Notes: generated from the sequence alone by a model not told the origin. DNA of 18,550 bases from Desulfobacteraceae bacterium (GCA_030612945.1 JAUWMY010000007.1:1-18550); one strand, 5' to 3'. Counted from the stretch's first letter, positions 1-7,435 are shown. A program made the numbers and translations.

Positions 1-123
1 ACCTAAAGGCTTACCGGTCCCCGGATTAAGCGGCGGCTCCATCGGTGTGGGCATATCGGCTGCAATGTTATACCATTGACGCGGCAATTCCGACTCGGGT
101 AAAAAAATTTTTTTGACCTCCAT
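1..123 (-). CDS. trpB: Tryptophan synthase beta chain, TrpB2 type (N-terminal 41 residues, runs off the window)
   Basis: TrpB condenses indole with L-serine to give tryptophan, using PLP. The 41 visible residues begin MEVKKIFLPESELPRQWYNI and continue with a proline-rich stretch (PTPMEPPLNPGTGKPLG). This N-terminus is typical of the TrpB2 subgroup (long N-terminus, COG1350), not of the TrpB1 that pairs tightly with TrpA. The start ATG is at 123-121 and is preceded by a strong GGAGGAG Shine-Dalgarno. The PLP lysine and the rest of the enzyme lie outside the window. TrpB2 enzymes may work alone, salvaging indole, or with TrpA; the window cannot decide. Assignment of the family is fairly sure from the distinctive N-terminus; the function is known for the family, not shown here. 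Confidence 0.85.
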   Translation of the reverse strand, partial: MEVKKIFLPESELPRQWYNIAADMPTPMEPPLNPGTGKPLG

Positions 124-253
124 AGCTCCTCCTTCACTTAAGTTTGGGTTATCATTTGATTCAACAGCAGCCGTTGCCGCAGACCGCCTCTGACCTGTTT
201 GTACTTAAAAATTTTGTTTAGGCCCCTGCCCCCTGCATACTAAATTATTCGCG

Positions 254-282
254 AGAGTAACTTTTTTAATCGGTGAAGTCAA
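254..282 (-). promoter_or_regulatory. Possible sigma70-type promoter for trpB2
   Basis: On the minus strand, TTGACT (282-277) is separated by 17 nt from TACTCT (259-254). The -35 box matches consensus at 5 of 6 bases, the -10 box only at 3 of 6. It would give a leader of roughly 120 nt. I looked for a Trp-rich leader peptide in that leader and found none. Weak candidate. Confidence 0.25.
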
Positions 283-458
283 ACCATATTTGCGGTGGCG
301 CCCAGTAAGGAATATTTACCGGGGTTTCCCTTTTCGCAGCCGTTCACAGGTTCAAAGCCCGCCCTGGTGCGACTCGTGGCATGATTCCAAACCTGTGCTT
401 GAGTAGGCTTAGACTGTAATTTTCGCATGTATAGTGCCGTTAATCGGTCTGAGCCAGG

Positions 459-478
459 GGTTCAAGGGTTCAAAGGTT
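459..478. repeat. Heptad-type repeat GGTTCAA/GGGTTCAA
   Basis: Two to three tandem units of a 7-8 bp GGTTCAA-like repeat. Its reverse complement (CCTTTGAACCC...GAACC) closely matches the repeat at 10583-10621 beside the broken four-helix-bundle gene, so the two loci carry the same repeat family in opposite orientation. A shorter degenerate copy (GTTCACAGGTTCAAAG) lies at 342-357. Confidence 0.5.
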
Positions 479-649
479 GCATTCTCATCACCAAACGTCA
501 TTTTTTAAACGTTTTGTACGGGAAAACCGACCGCTTCCACATCCCCACAAATACAGAACATGGTATTTGGCAATTATGTGGCAAAACCAGCATATTTTAC
601 GAGGACTTCGGGTCTTCAATTTTGTCCCTGTCCCTAACCCTCGTATGTG

Positions 650-674
650 ACTCCACAATGCTGGAGTCTCTTTT
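650..674 (+). terminator. Orphan intrinsic terminator-like hairpin
   Basis: ACTCCA (650-655) and TGGAGT (662-667) form a perfect 6-bp stem with a 6-nt loop, followed by CTCTTTTT on the plus strand. No plus-strand gene precedes it, so it may end an unrecognised small RNA, belong to a decayed gene, or be chance. Confidence 0.35.
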
Positions 675-854
675 TCGATCAAACTGGCCACTTCGGCGGT
701 CAGAGGCGGCGCTGAACGTTGAACCCTGTCGAAGATCCCGTCTGAAGCGAAGCGGGGAACCTGTTAACGCTTACCCTTTTTCTTTCCGATATTGTAGACA
801 AATCCTGCCGGTGATTCGTCTATATTGAATAAAAGACCGGAAAGGAAATTAACA

Positions 855-993
855 TTGAAAAAAAGCTGGTATTATTCAGGCAATCACGCTGCTTTTTGCT
901 ATTGCTGTATGCACGGATGTGGTTTCTAATTGCTATGGACCTGCCTTTTTCCTATTATCCCTTTATGCAAACATAACCCCTATGTCACATTAA
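855..993 (+). pseudogene. Decayed or frameshifted short lipoprotein-like gene
   Basis: A good ribosome site (AAAGGAA, 841-847) precedes TTG at 855, followed by seven A. Read with one A fewer, the frame gives M-KK-AGIIQAITLLFAIAVC and then SNCYGP, a signal-peptide-like start with a lipobox-like cysteine and a CYGP motif. It ends at TAA 991-993 after only about 45 residues. The CYGP after a signal peptide recalls the start of DUF3332-type small lipoproteins, but that is a resemblance from memory. As it stands the frame is broken at the A-tract and truncated. It could instead be chance hydrophobic coding; confidence is low. Confidence 0.25.
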
Positions 994-1009
994 ATCTACA
1001 AAGCTTCCC

Positions 1010-1894
1010 ATGGACAATCAAAAAAAAGCCTACATATACGGACTGTCAACAGTATTATTGTGGTCAACTGTGGCCACGGCGTTCAAGCTCTCGCTCAGAT
1101 ACTTGGATTATATTCAGCTTCTTCTTTATTCCACCATTGTCTCCATTCTCGTGCTGAGTTGCATACTGGTACTTAGGGGAAAAACCCGACTCCTGTTTTC
1201 TTATTCCGGGAAGCAGTATTTGCAATCAATGGTCCTGGGTTTTTTAAATCCTTTCCTCTATTACATGGTGCTGTTTAAGGCATACGACCTGCTGCCCGCA
1301 CAGGAGGCCCAACCACTTAATTATACCTGGGCCATCACACTGGCGCTTTTGTCCATACCGCTCTTAAAACAAAGAATCGGCATTAAGGATATCTTGTCCG
1401 TCTTTGTGAGCTATTCCGGAGTCGTGGTGATCTCCACCCACGGCGACATCTTCAGCTTTCGCTTTTCCAATCCCCTTGGTGTAGCCTTAGCCTTAGGCAG
1501 CACCGTGATCTGGGCCCTATACTGGATTTACAACACCAAGGACAACCGCGATCCGGTGGCCGGCCTGCTCCTCAATTTCATGTTCGGCCTGCCTTGGGTT
1601 TTAACCTGTTGTCTGCTTTTCTCGAACGTCCGGGTGTCCAACCCCTTTGGTTTAGTAGGAGCGGCATATGTGGGGGTTTTCGAGATGGGTATCACTTTCG
1701 TGCTCTGGCTTTCTGCATTAAAACTATCCGAAAACACGGCTAAAGTCGGTAACTTGATTTTCCTGTCCCCATTTCTTTCATTGGTATTCATTCATTTCCT
1801 GGTTGGTGAGGACATCCTGCCGTCGACCTTTATCGGACTGGCGCTCATCGTTGCAGGCCTACTTATTCAGCAGCTCAAAGGCCGGGCCATCTAA
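1010..1894 (+). CDS. EamA/DMT-family permease, ten predicted membrane segments
   Basis: A 294-residue inner-membrane protein of the drug/metabolite transporter superfamily. Its length and its two tandem halves (about residues 8-143 and 155-288) match the usual 10-TM EamA layout. The start region KKAYIYGLSTVLLWSTVATAFK, with its LLWST motif in the first helix, is characteristic, and the second half repeats the pattern with GSTVIWALYWIYN near residue 163. The C-terminus (AGLLIQQLKGRAI) ends in basic residues, as usual. The substrate cannot be read from sequence; relatives export amino acids, metabolites or drugs. The ATG at 1010 has no convincing Shine-Dalgarno, but it sits correctly before the first helix. 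It stands alone, with about 270 nt before the next gene. Confidence 0.88.
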   Translation: MDNQKKAYIYGLSTVLLWSTVATAFKLSLRYLDYIQLLLYSTIVSILVLSCILVLRGKTRLLFSYSGKQYLQSMVLGFLNPFLYYMVLFKAYDLLPAQEAQPLNYTWAITLALLSIPLLKQRIGIKDILSVFVSYSGVVVISTHGDIFSFRFSNPLGVALALGSTVIWALYWIYNTKDNRDPVAGLLLNFMFGLPWVLTCCLLFSNVRVSNPFGLVGAAYVGVFEMGITFVLWLSALKLSENTAKVGNLIFLSPFLSLVFIHFLVGEDILPSTFIGLALIVAGLLIQQLKGRAI

Positions 1895-1994
1895 AGTTTT
1901 ATCCAGTTATGATCTATATCTTCAAGGTTCCGATGACCATTATTCAAAAATAAGTAGCGGAAAGGCACAAGGATATGTTATTTTCAAAATTGTA

Positions 1995-2024
1995 ATGTGC
2001 AAAGCACATCATCCTAACTTTTTT
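1995..2024 (+). terminator. Possible terminator after the DMT permease
   Basis: ATGTGC (1995-2000) and GCACAT (2004-2009) form a perfect 6-bp stem with an AAA loop, followed eight bases later by a run of T. It lies about 100 nt after the permease stop. The gap between stem and T-run makes it weak. Confidence 0.3.
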
Positions 2025-2163
2025 GGCCAGCATTTGAGGACAAACCCTATTATGGCTATTTATTAACCCAATGCAAGCTGGCCCCGTATAAAAAATTGTA
2101 ATCGGGAAACAACAGCAATTTTAGCAACAATACCAATCGGTTAATCCTTGGGGAGGGATAAAA

Positions 2164-2436
2164 ATGGCAGGAAAAAGGATTGATGACATAACAAGGCAGA
2201 AGATCAAAGAAGCACATGCGAGTGGTCTTTCCATGAGACAAATAGCCAGGGAATTTGGGATAGGTTCTTCAAGCGTCGATAGAATAGTTAAAGAAGAAGG
2301 CCCTCAAAATATACAAAATGCTGAAACTGAAAAAATGGGCAAGACAGAAAGGCAATTAAAAATTGAGGCATTGGAAAAAAGAATAGATGAACTGGAAAAA
2401 AAGATCCTTGGTTTGAAGGCTAAGAAAAAATGTTAG
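2164..2436 (+). CDS. Small helix-turn-helix protein with C-terminal coiled coil
   Basis: A 90-residue protein. Residues about 9-44 (ITRQKIKEAHASGLSMRQIAREFGIGSSSVDRIVKEE) form a Hin/resolvase-like helix-turn-helix: the segments GLSMRQIAREFGI and SSSVDRIV fit the two DNA-binding helices. Residues about 57-88 (ERQLKIEALEKRIDELEKKI) have heptad spacing typical of a short coiled coil, so it probably dimerises. The tail is Lys-rich and ends in Cys. A strong GGGGAGG site precedes the ATG. Codon use is richer in A/T (AAA, GAA, ATA) than the flanking genes, which suggests acquisition by transfer. No catalytic domain is present, so it is not an intact recombinase. Role unknown; a DNA-binding accessory protein is the likeliest reading. 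Confidence 0.7.
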   Translation: MAGKRIDDITRQKIKEAHASGLSMRQIAREFGIGSSSVDRIVKEEGPQNIQNAETEKMGKTERQLKIEALEKRIDELEKKILGLKAKKKC

Positions 2437-2491
2437 ACAAAACGCCAAATAAAAATGGCATTTGTTTACACAATATTAAAGGTACAGGCTA

Positions 2492-3589
2492 ATGCATCTT
2501 ATCAGTGACTGGTTCAGACGTCACTTCTCTGACCCTCAGGTCGTCATCCTGACAGTTCTGCTTATCTCAGGAGCTGTCGCACTTCTCCTCCTGGGACACA
2601 TGCTTGCTCCGGTCCTTGCGGGCGTTGTGATTGCATACCTGCTGGAAGGGCTGGTGAATATACTGGAGCGCCGGCGGGTCCCCCGTCTAATCGCAGTGTT
2701 GGTGGTTTTTCTCTGCTTTGTGTTTTTTTTGGTTTTCTTGCTGTTAGGGCTGTTCCCCCTTTTATGGCAACAGGTTGTGGAACTATTTCAGGAACTGCCA
2801 TCAAAGATTTCCTGGGTGCAACGGGAACTTTTACGTTTACCTGAACGGTATCCGGATTTTGTATCCGAACAACAGGTGATAGACATTATCAGTGTTTTGC
2901 GCTCTGAACTCACACTCTTAGGACAACAGGTATTATCTCTTTCCGTAGCCTCTGTGCGCGGTTTTATCTGGACGCTGATATATATCTTTCTCATACCTCT
3001 ATTGGTTTTCTTTTTCCTTAAGGACAAAGCCCGCTTATTACAGTGGGTGAAACGTTTTTTGCCCGACAATATAAAGCTGTCAACCGAGGTGTGGCGCGAA
3101 GTTGACCAGCAAATTGGCAACTATATCCGAGGTAAGTTCTGGGAAATTTTAATCGTATGGGCCGCCAGCTATCTGACCTTCGCAATTCTGGGCTTGAAAT
3201 ATGCCATGCTGGTAAGCCTGTTCGTGGGTCTTTCGGTCCTTGTGCCATACATAGGCGCTACTGTAATGGTCCTGCCGGTAGCTTGGATTGCCTACTTTCA
3301 GTGGGGGTGGAGTTCACCTTTGGCCTATGTGGTGATCGCCTATATTGTAATTCAAATCTTAGATGGAAACTTGCTGGTCGCACTATTGTTCTCTGAAGTA
3401 GTCAACCTCCATCCCATCGCAATCGTGGTGGCAGTGCTTGTTTTCGGTGGTCTGTGGGGATTCTGGGGTGTGTTTTTCGCCATTCCCTTAGCCACCCTTG
3501 TTCAGGCCGTCCTGAAGGCATGGTCACAGCATCGCAGGAAAAAAACAGTTGAGACGCCCACACCAAATACCTCGGATGTTGCCCCTTAA
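2492..3589 (+). CDS. AI-2E family (PerM-like) membrane protein
   Basis: A 365-residue integral membrane protein matching the AI-2E transporter/PerM family (formerly UPF0118) in length and layout. N-terminal hydrophobic segments (about 15-90, including AGVVIAYLLEGLVNILERRRVPR) precede a soluble amphipathic region (about 95-150), and the C-terminal half has several helices with the family hallmarks GLKYAMLVSLFVGLSVLVPYIG (about 234-255) and HPIAIVVAVLVFGGLWGFWG near the end. The tail (RRKKTVETPTPNTSDVAP) is cytoplasmic-looking. Members have been linked to AI-2 export, Na+/H+ exchange or permease-like roles; none can be chosen here. The start has only a weak ribosome site. It converges on the etfA fusion with 21 nt between the stops. 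Confidence 0.88.
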   Translation: MHLISDWFRRHFSDPQVVILTVLLISGAVALLLLGHMLAPVLAGVVIAYLLEGLVNILERRRVPRLIAVLVVFLCFVFFLVFLLLGLFPLLWQQVVELFQELPSKISWVQRELLRLPERYPDFVSEQQVIDIISVLRSELTLLGQQVLSLSVASVRGFIWTLIYIFLIPLLVFFFLKDKARLLQWVKRFLPDNIKLSTEVWREVDQQIGNYIRGKFWEILIVWAASYLTFAILGLKYAMLVSLFVGLSVLVPYIGATVMVLPVAWIAYFQWGWSSPLAYVVIAYIVIQILDGNLLVALLFSEVVNLHPIAIVVAVLVFGGLWGFWGVFFAIPLATLVQAVLKAWSQHRRKKTVETPTPNTSDVAP

Positions 3590-3610
3590 CGATGATGCAT
3601 GCCTTCGTTT

Positions 3611-5242
3611 TTAGGGCGTATAAAGCACTGCCAGACAGCGAGTCAGCTCATTTGAGATGCTTTTCAGTTTATGGGGAACTTCAGAGTTGAAATGGATGGA
3701 CTCGCCTGATTTAAGGTTGTGAGTTTTATTACCAAGTGTGAGCCGGAGATCCCCCTCCATGACGAAAAGGAACTCCTCACCCTCGTGCTTGTAAGCTACT
3801 GGTTTGTGGACCTGCTTTGGCTCAATAGTAACCATGAAGGCACGTATGTGATCGTTCTCAGTAACAGGGCCAAGGGTCTTATAGGAGTAGTTTCGGGTGC
3901 GCTTGACGAATGCCTGGGAACGTAGATTTCGAACCATCGTTTTTTCTTCCTTGCGAAAAAATATGCCCGCATCAACCTTCAGGGCGCTGGCCAATCTTAA
4001 TAAAAAACTCACCGGGGGAGTAATTTCATCGTTCTCTACTTTCTCTATAAACTCTTGGGTTTCGCCAGTGGCCTGGGCCAAGGCCTCCTGGGAATAATTC
4101 TGGAATGCACGCAGCTTGCGAACGCTCTTGCCAAAGCCATTTCCTTTGTCAGCTTTAACGTCTCCCTGTATAACATCCGCCATCTTGCGCACTGCTTCCT
4201 GCTTGATCTTAGATATGAGCAGCGGCAGAAAGGTCTTCGCATCCCCAACAATGCCGAGATCGGCAACTTGAAAGATGGGGGAATTCTTATCCCGGTTAAT
4301 TGCAACAATGGTCTTAGCCTCCATAATCCCGGCCGTGTATTGCACTGCTCCCGAAGTACCGATAGAAAAGAGCAGATTGGGTTGAACCGTCTTTCCCGTC
4401 TGTCCGATCAGTCGTTCCTCCTCCACCCAGTGCTGAAACACCGGCGGTCGGGTTGCGCCTACCTCACCACCCAAAGCCGCGGCAAGCTCACGCACCAGGG
4501 TGAAATTGTCATGGCTGTGAAGACCAGCCCCTCCCACCACCACTACCTTGGCATCTTCAAGCTGTTGTTGTTTATCAGACTCTGCCAAACTCGATAGGAG
4601 ATTGAGCCTTTCGGGCATGTCAAGGTGATCTACCCGTATCCACTTTATGACACCAGGCTCACCCTGAAATTCAACCGCTTGAAATGCGTTTGGCTGTACG
4701 GTCGCAAATCCAGTCTTAGATCTATCGGAGAAGGTGATATCGGCCATGACCTCACCATCCCACGAGTGACACTTTGCAACTACCCCGTCTCCCTCGACTT
4801 TGAGATCCATGCACTGGGCGATTAGACCGGTGTTGCTGATTCTGGCAGACCGGGCTGCCAGCTCACGGCCAAAGTCCGTAAGCGGAAACAATACAAGTGT
4901 TGGACCACGCCTGAGAACAGCATTGGCCAAAACCACCGCATAAGTATCAGCCCTCGGTATGACCAAATTTTCATTGTCAAGAATGTAAACATAGTCTGCA
5001 CCGTGTGCGATGCACTCCTCGGCAGCAGACGAAACCGAAAGAGATGCCTGTAACCCACTGGCGCTATCTCGCTGAACATCGGCTGAAGAACCCATGAGCA
5101 CAACGGCTGCCTTTCCCGACATTGACCCGGCCAGTTGCCGGGCCTTGGCCAACACATTTAGGGAAAACCCCAAAAGCCTTTTACTCCTTAAATCGCCAAA
5201 AACCCAGACTTCTGCTCCTGCATTATTCCCCATAATTGTCAT
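3611..5242 (-). CDS. etfA: Electron transfer flavoprotein alpha subunit fused to XRE helix-turn-helix and cupin domains
   Basis: A 543-residue fusion; an ordinary EtfA is about 310-340. Residues 10-190 are the ETF alpha N-terminal fold and 230-345 the FAD domain. FAD contacts align without gaps to human ETF-alpha: T264/R265 (human S248/R249), T282 in GQTGK, S297, N316 and D334. Two positions differ: A239 where GGRG normally has Arg (human R223), and Y302 where human has H286. Residues 370-430 are an XRE helix-turn-helix (SQEALAQATG, then IEKVENDEITPP). Residues 460-540 are a cupin with HEGEEFLFVMEG and PHKL. The frame is continuous with no stop between domains. ATG at 5242 has AGAGGA upstream. 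It is the last gene of the acyl-CoA dehydrogenase-etfB-etfA unit. EtfA passes electrons from the dehydrogenase; the HTH-cupin part suggests regulation, possibly of this operon (inference). Confidence 0.92.
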   Translation of the reverse strand: MTIMGNNAGAEVWVFGDLRSKRLLGFSLNVLAKARQLAGSMSGKAAVVLMGSSADVQRDSASGLQASLSVSSAAEECIAHGADYVYILDNENLVIPRADTYAVVLANAVLRRGPTLVLFPLTDFGRELAARSARISNTGLIAQCMDLKVEGDGVVAKCHSWDGEVMADITFSDRSKTGFATVQPNAFQAVEFQGEPGVIKWIRVDHLDMPERLNLLSSLAESDKQQQLEDAKVVVVGGAGLHSHDNFTLVRELAAALGGEVGATRPPVFQHWVEEERLIGQTGKTVQPNLLFSIGTSGAVQYTAGIMEAKTIVAINRDKNSPIFQVADLGIVGDAKTFLPLLISKIKQEAVRKMADVIQGDVKADKGNGFGKSVRKLRAFQNYSQEALAQATGETQEFIEKVENDEITPPVSFLLRLASALKVDAGIFFRKEEKTMVRNLRSQAFVKRTRNYSYKTLGPVTENDHIRAFMVTIEPKQVHKPVAYKHEGEEFLFVMEGDLRLTLGNKTHNLKSGESIHFNSEVPHKLKSISNELTRCLAVLYTP

Positions 5243-5301
5243 CCCAATCCTCTAAGTAGCTGTCCTGGCTTAGAGCCTACATAACTTACTAATATTTTTT
5301 G

Positions 5302-6075
5302 TTAAATCATGCCTGATGCTGACAGCCGGTTTATCAATGCGTCGACCTGCTCCACGGCCGAACCAGATAAGAATTCACATTTTCTAACACTTTCCATTCG
5401 CGACAAAGCGAGTACATTAGTGGCAGATCCCGCCTCTCCGACACGATCCGCGGATAAATCAAGGTCCGCCAGGTTCCAGTTTTTCACATCTCTTTCCTCA
5501 AAAGCCAATTGGATCCCTAAAAGCCCTACGTCTCTCGGCTGGTTTGCACTCGAAAGTATGGTAAGGCCTGCCGGGAAACAAACCTCAAAACACTCCAGAA
5601 AGCCGTCAGCACTGCGCTCAACAATAAGACCGTCGTCCTTCGGCTCAACGGAATGTGCCCCTGTGACCAGCGGTAAATCAAGAAGAACCGCAGTCTGTGG
5701 CCCCACCTGGCCGGTGTCGCTATCAGCGGCCCTGGTACCAAAAAGAACAAGGTCGAATGGAGCGAGCTTTTTAATTGCAGCGGCAAGAGCATTGGAGGTT
5801 GCCAGTGTGTCCGCCCCTGCAAGGGCAGGATCGCAAAGTAAAACGCCACGGTCAACGCCCATGGCCATGGCCTCATTCAGGGTAAAAGCACACGGCTCAG
5901 GTCCCATGGAAAGAGCTGTTATTGTTCCGCCAAGCTCTTCCCTTATGCGCAACGCTACTTCCAAAACCGGACGATCATAAGGGTTAAGCTCGCGCGAATC
6001 AGATGAACGAACGACCTGTCCATTCAGTCCATTCGCGATTATTGATTTTATGCATACGATTATTTGAATTCCCAT
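5302..6075 (-). CDS. etfB: Electron transfer flavoprotein beta subunit
   Basis: A 257-residue EtfB, near the usual 250-265. Landmarks: NPYDRPVLEVALRIRE (31-46), ADTLATSNALAAAI (88-101), the nucleotide-binding loop GTRAADSDTGQVGPQTA (113-129), and ANQPRD (177-182) in the C-terminal part. The loop carries D-T-x-Q-V-G-P, resembling the DGDTAQVGP pattern of ETFs that bind a second FAD and bifurcate electrons, more than the DDDxNQTG pattern of AMP-binding housekeeping ETFs. That makes a bifurcating or high-potential-FAD role possible but not shown. The start has AAGGAA upstream. The gap is 30 nt from the dehydrogenase and 59 nt to etfA, so the three are co-transcribed. EtfB forms the heterodimer with the EtfA fusion. 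Confidence 0.93.
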   Translation of the reverse strand: MGIQIIVCIKSIIANGLNGQVVRSSDSRELNPYDRPVLEVALRIREELGGTITALSMGPEPCAFTLNEAMAMGVDRGVLLCDPALAGADTLATSNALAAAIKKLAPFDLVLFGTRAADSDTGQVGPQTAVLLDLPLVTGAHSVEPKDDGLIVERSADGFLECFEVCFPAGLTILSSANQPRDVGLLGIQLAFEERDVKNWNLADLDLSADRVGEAGSATNVLALSRMESVRKCEFLSGSAVEQVDALINRLSASGMI

Positions 6076-6105
6076 TTGGTTTCCTTTTATTTGTAACCTG
6101 ATTGC

Positions 6106-7248
6106 CTAATCTCCCAACACCCCTCTTGCAATGACCATACGGTGAATCTCCGAGGTTCCTTCATAGATCCTCGTCACCCTTGCATCCCGGTAATATCGCT
6201 CAACAGGATAGGATTTGGAGTAGCCGTATCCACCATGGATCTGGACGGCCAAGTCGGTAACCTCACTGGAAGTCTCAGAAGCGAAAAGCTTGGCCATGGC
6301 CGATGCCTGAGAAAAAGATTTGCCCTTGTCCCGCAGCACAGCGGCCCGGTAAACCATTAGCCTGGCCGCGTCTACCTTTGTAGCCATGTCCGCGACCATC
6401 ATACTAATGGCCTGGTGTTTTGAAATGGGAACGCCAAACTGATAGCGCTGCTTTGCGTACCGAACCGCCTCTCCAAGCGCGGCTTGGGCAATCCCCACAG
6501 CCTGCGCCGCGATGCCGATCCTACCGATGTCCAGCGCCGCAAGCCCAATACGCAAACCCATGCCCTCCTTGCCCAACAGGTTGGCTAAGGGCACCTGGCA
6601 ATCATAAAGCCTGATAGAGCTCACCGGGTTGGCTCGAACGCCACAAAGGTCTTCGAGATCACCAACCACGAATCCGGGGGTGCCTCGCTCAACGACGATA
6701 ACGCTGATTCCCTTACGACCCGCGTTTGGGTCAGTGCGTGAAAAAATCAAGCAGACATCGGCAACTCCCCCATTGGTTACAAAAACCTTGTTTGCGTTAA
6801 CTAAATAATGGTTATTTGTACGAATGGCTGAAGCCTCGATTGCGGATGCATCAGATCCGGCATTGGGTTCGGTGAGACAAAAGGCTCCGATTTTTTCACC
6901 CTTAGCAAGAGGCGGCACCCACTTCTGCTTTTGTTCCTCTGAGCCAAATGCCAAAAGCGGGTACACGGCCACACTATTGTGAACGGTCACGCATAGGCCA
7001 AGACCCGCACTCGCCCTTGAGATCTCCTCGATCACAATGATATAGTCCACCGTATCTAAACCCGCACCACCCAGGGCCTTGGGGACCTGGATTCCAAAGT
7101 AACCCAGCTTACCCATCTTCTCAACCACCTCCCAGGGGAAGGACGCCTCCTGGTCAATCTCCTTGGCGATAGGCTGGATCTCTCTCTGGCAAAAGGTGCG
7201 CACCGAGCGCCGTATCGTACGTTTTTTTTCCGAAAGAAAAGTGTCCAT
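6106..7248 (-). CDS. Acyl-CoA dehydrogenase (short/branched-chain type)
   Basis: A flavoprotein that oxidises acyl-CoA to trans-2-enoyl-CoA, passing electrons to ETF. From the ATG at 7248 it has 380 residues, the normal length. It shows the N-terminal helical domain, the LTEPNAGSDA FAD/substrate motif (about 125-134), the R-YAKQRYQFGVPISKHQ segment (about 262-278), and IYEGTSEIHR (about 361-370), whose Glu is the catalytic base position used by short-chain and butyryl-CoA dehydrogenases. Chain-length or branched specificity is not readable. A GTG at 7266 would add six residues but has no ribosome site. The ATG has GAGG twelve bases upstream and gives the family-like start MDTFLSEKKRTIRRSVRTF, so I chose it. 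First structural gene of the operon, 26-70 nt downstream of the attenuator terminator. Confidence 0.92.
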   Translation of the reverse strand: MDTFLSEKKRTIRRSVRTFCQREIQPIAKEIDQEASFPWEVVEKMGKLGYFGIQVPKALGGAGLDTVDYIIVIEEISRASAGLGLCVTVHNSVAVYPLLAFGSEEQKQKWVPPLAKGEKIGAFCLTEPNAGSDASAIEASAIRTNNHYLVNANKVFVTNGGVADVCLIFSRTDPNAGRKGISVIVVERGTPGFVVGDLEDLCGVRANPVSSIRLYDCQVPLANLLGKEGMGLRIGLAALDIGRIGIAAQAVGIAQAALGEAVRYAKQRYQFGVPISKHQAISMMVADMATKVDAARLMVYRAAVLRDKGKSFSQASAMAKLFASETSSEVTDLAVQIHGGYGYSKSYPVERYYRDARVTRIYEGTSEIHRMVIARGVLGD

Positions 7249-7280
7249 AATTTCAAACTGCCTCACACAGATTTCTAAGC

Positions 7281-7320
7281 AAAAAAAATCCGTTACCAGG
7301 TAAGCCTGATAACGGATTTT
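7281..7320 (-). terminator. Intrinsic terminator/attenuator just upstream of the acyl-CoA dehydrogenase
   Basis: On the minus strand AAAATCCGTTA (7320-7310) pairs with TAACGGATTTT (7295-7285): 11 bp, one C/A mismatch, then CAGG/CCTG with a 4-nt loop, followed by eight consecutive T (7288-7281). It lies about 30 nt before the dehydrogenase ATG, so it would stop transcription before the operon unless prevented. Its 5' arm contains TTATCAGG, also able to pair elsewhere (see the attenuator entry). Confidence 0.8.
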
Positions 7321-7435
7321 ATGAATTAACTTTATAACTCTATTACATTATCAGGCCAGGTAGTTTGCTTCTAATGACAAGAAGGCTAAGCAACGGGAGC
7401 AGAATTATCCCCGTTGCCCTGATAATTATTGTAAT
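7285..7435 (-). promoter_or_regulatory. Attenuator-like leader RNA with mutually exclusive hairpins
   Basis: Minus-strand RNA. Segment 1 (7435-7418) pairs with segment 2 (7355-7342): ATTATCAGG/CCTGATAAT, 9 bp, plus ATTAC/GTAAT after a 4-nt bulge. Between them are GCAACGGG/CCCGTTGC (7417-7410/7397-7390) and CTTCT/AGAAG (7384-7380/7372-7368). Segment 2 (7357-7346) can instead pair with segment 3 (7314-7303), 12 contiguous pairs with two G-U, which would block the terminator. Segment 3 with segment 4 forms the terminator. This is the 1:2, 2:3, 3:4 logic of classical attenuation. The leader ORF spans segments 1 and 2, with its stop at the edge of segment 2. No known riboswitch class was recognised. 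Confidence 0.65.

Larger units (their letters stand above)
124..853. other. Gene-poor intergenic stretch with degenerate repeats
   Basis: No reading frame here has protein-like character, including the 133-codon frame at 427-828. What can be seen: heptad-like repeats at 342-357 and 459-478, a 12-bp inverted repeat with copies at 184-195 (CCGCCTCTGACC) and 698-709 (GGTCAGAGGCGG), a CCCG...CGGG hairpin at 735-758, and a terminator-like hairpin at 650-674. No tRNA or known RNA family was recognised. The mixture looks like accumulated repeat debris upstream of trpB2. Confidence 0.5.

Noticed and set aside
124..250. Trp attenuator for trpB2
   Set aside because: No leader ORF with consecutive Trp codons is present in the 5' leader.
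341..365. tRNA T-arm (GGTTCAAAGCC)
   Set aside because: No matching stem, acceptor or anticodon arm nearby; it is part of the heptad-like repeat.
427..828. 133-codon plus-strand reading frame
   Set aside because: Composition is not protein-like, no ribosome site, no recognisable domain, and it overlaps repeat and terminator-like sequence.
7249..7266. GTG at 7266 as the acyl-CoA dehydrogenase start
   Set aside because: No ribosome site upstream; ATG at 7248 gives the usual family N-terminus.
7342..7435. Known riboswitch (cobalamin, TPP, c-di-GMP, purine, SAM)
   Set aside because: The conserved cores of these classes were not found, and the leader ORF explains the same pairings as an attenuator.
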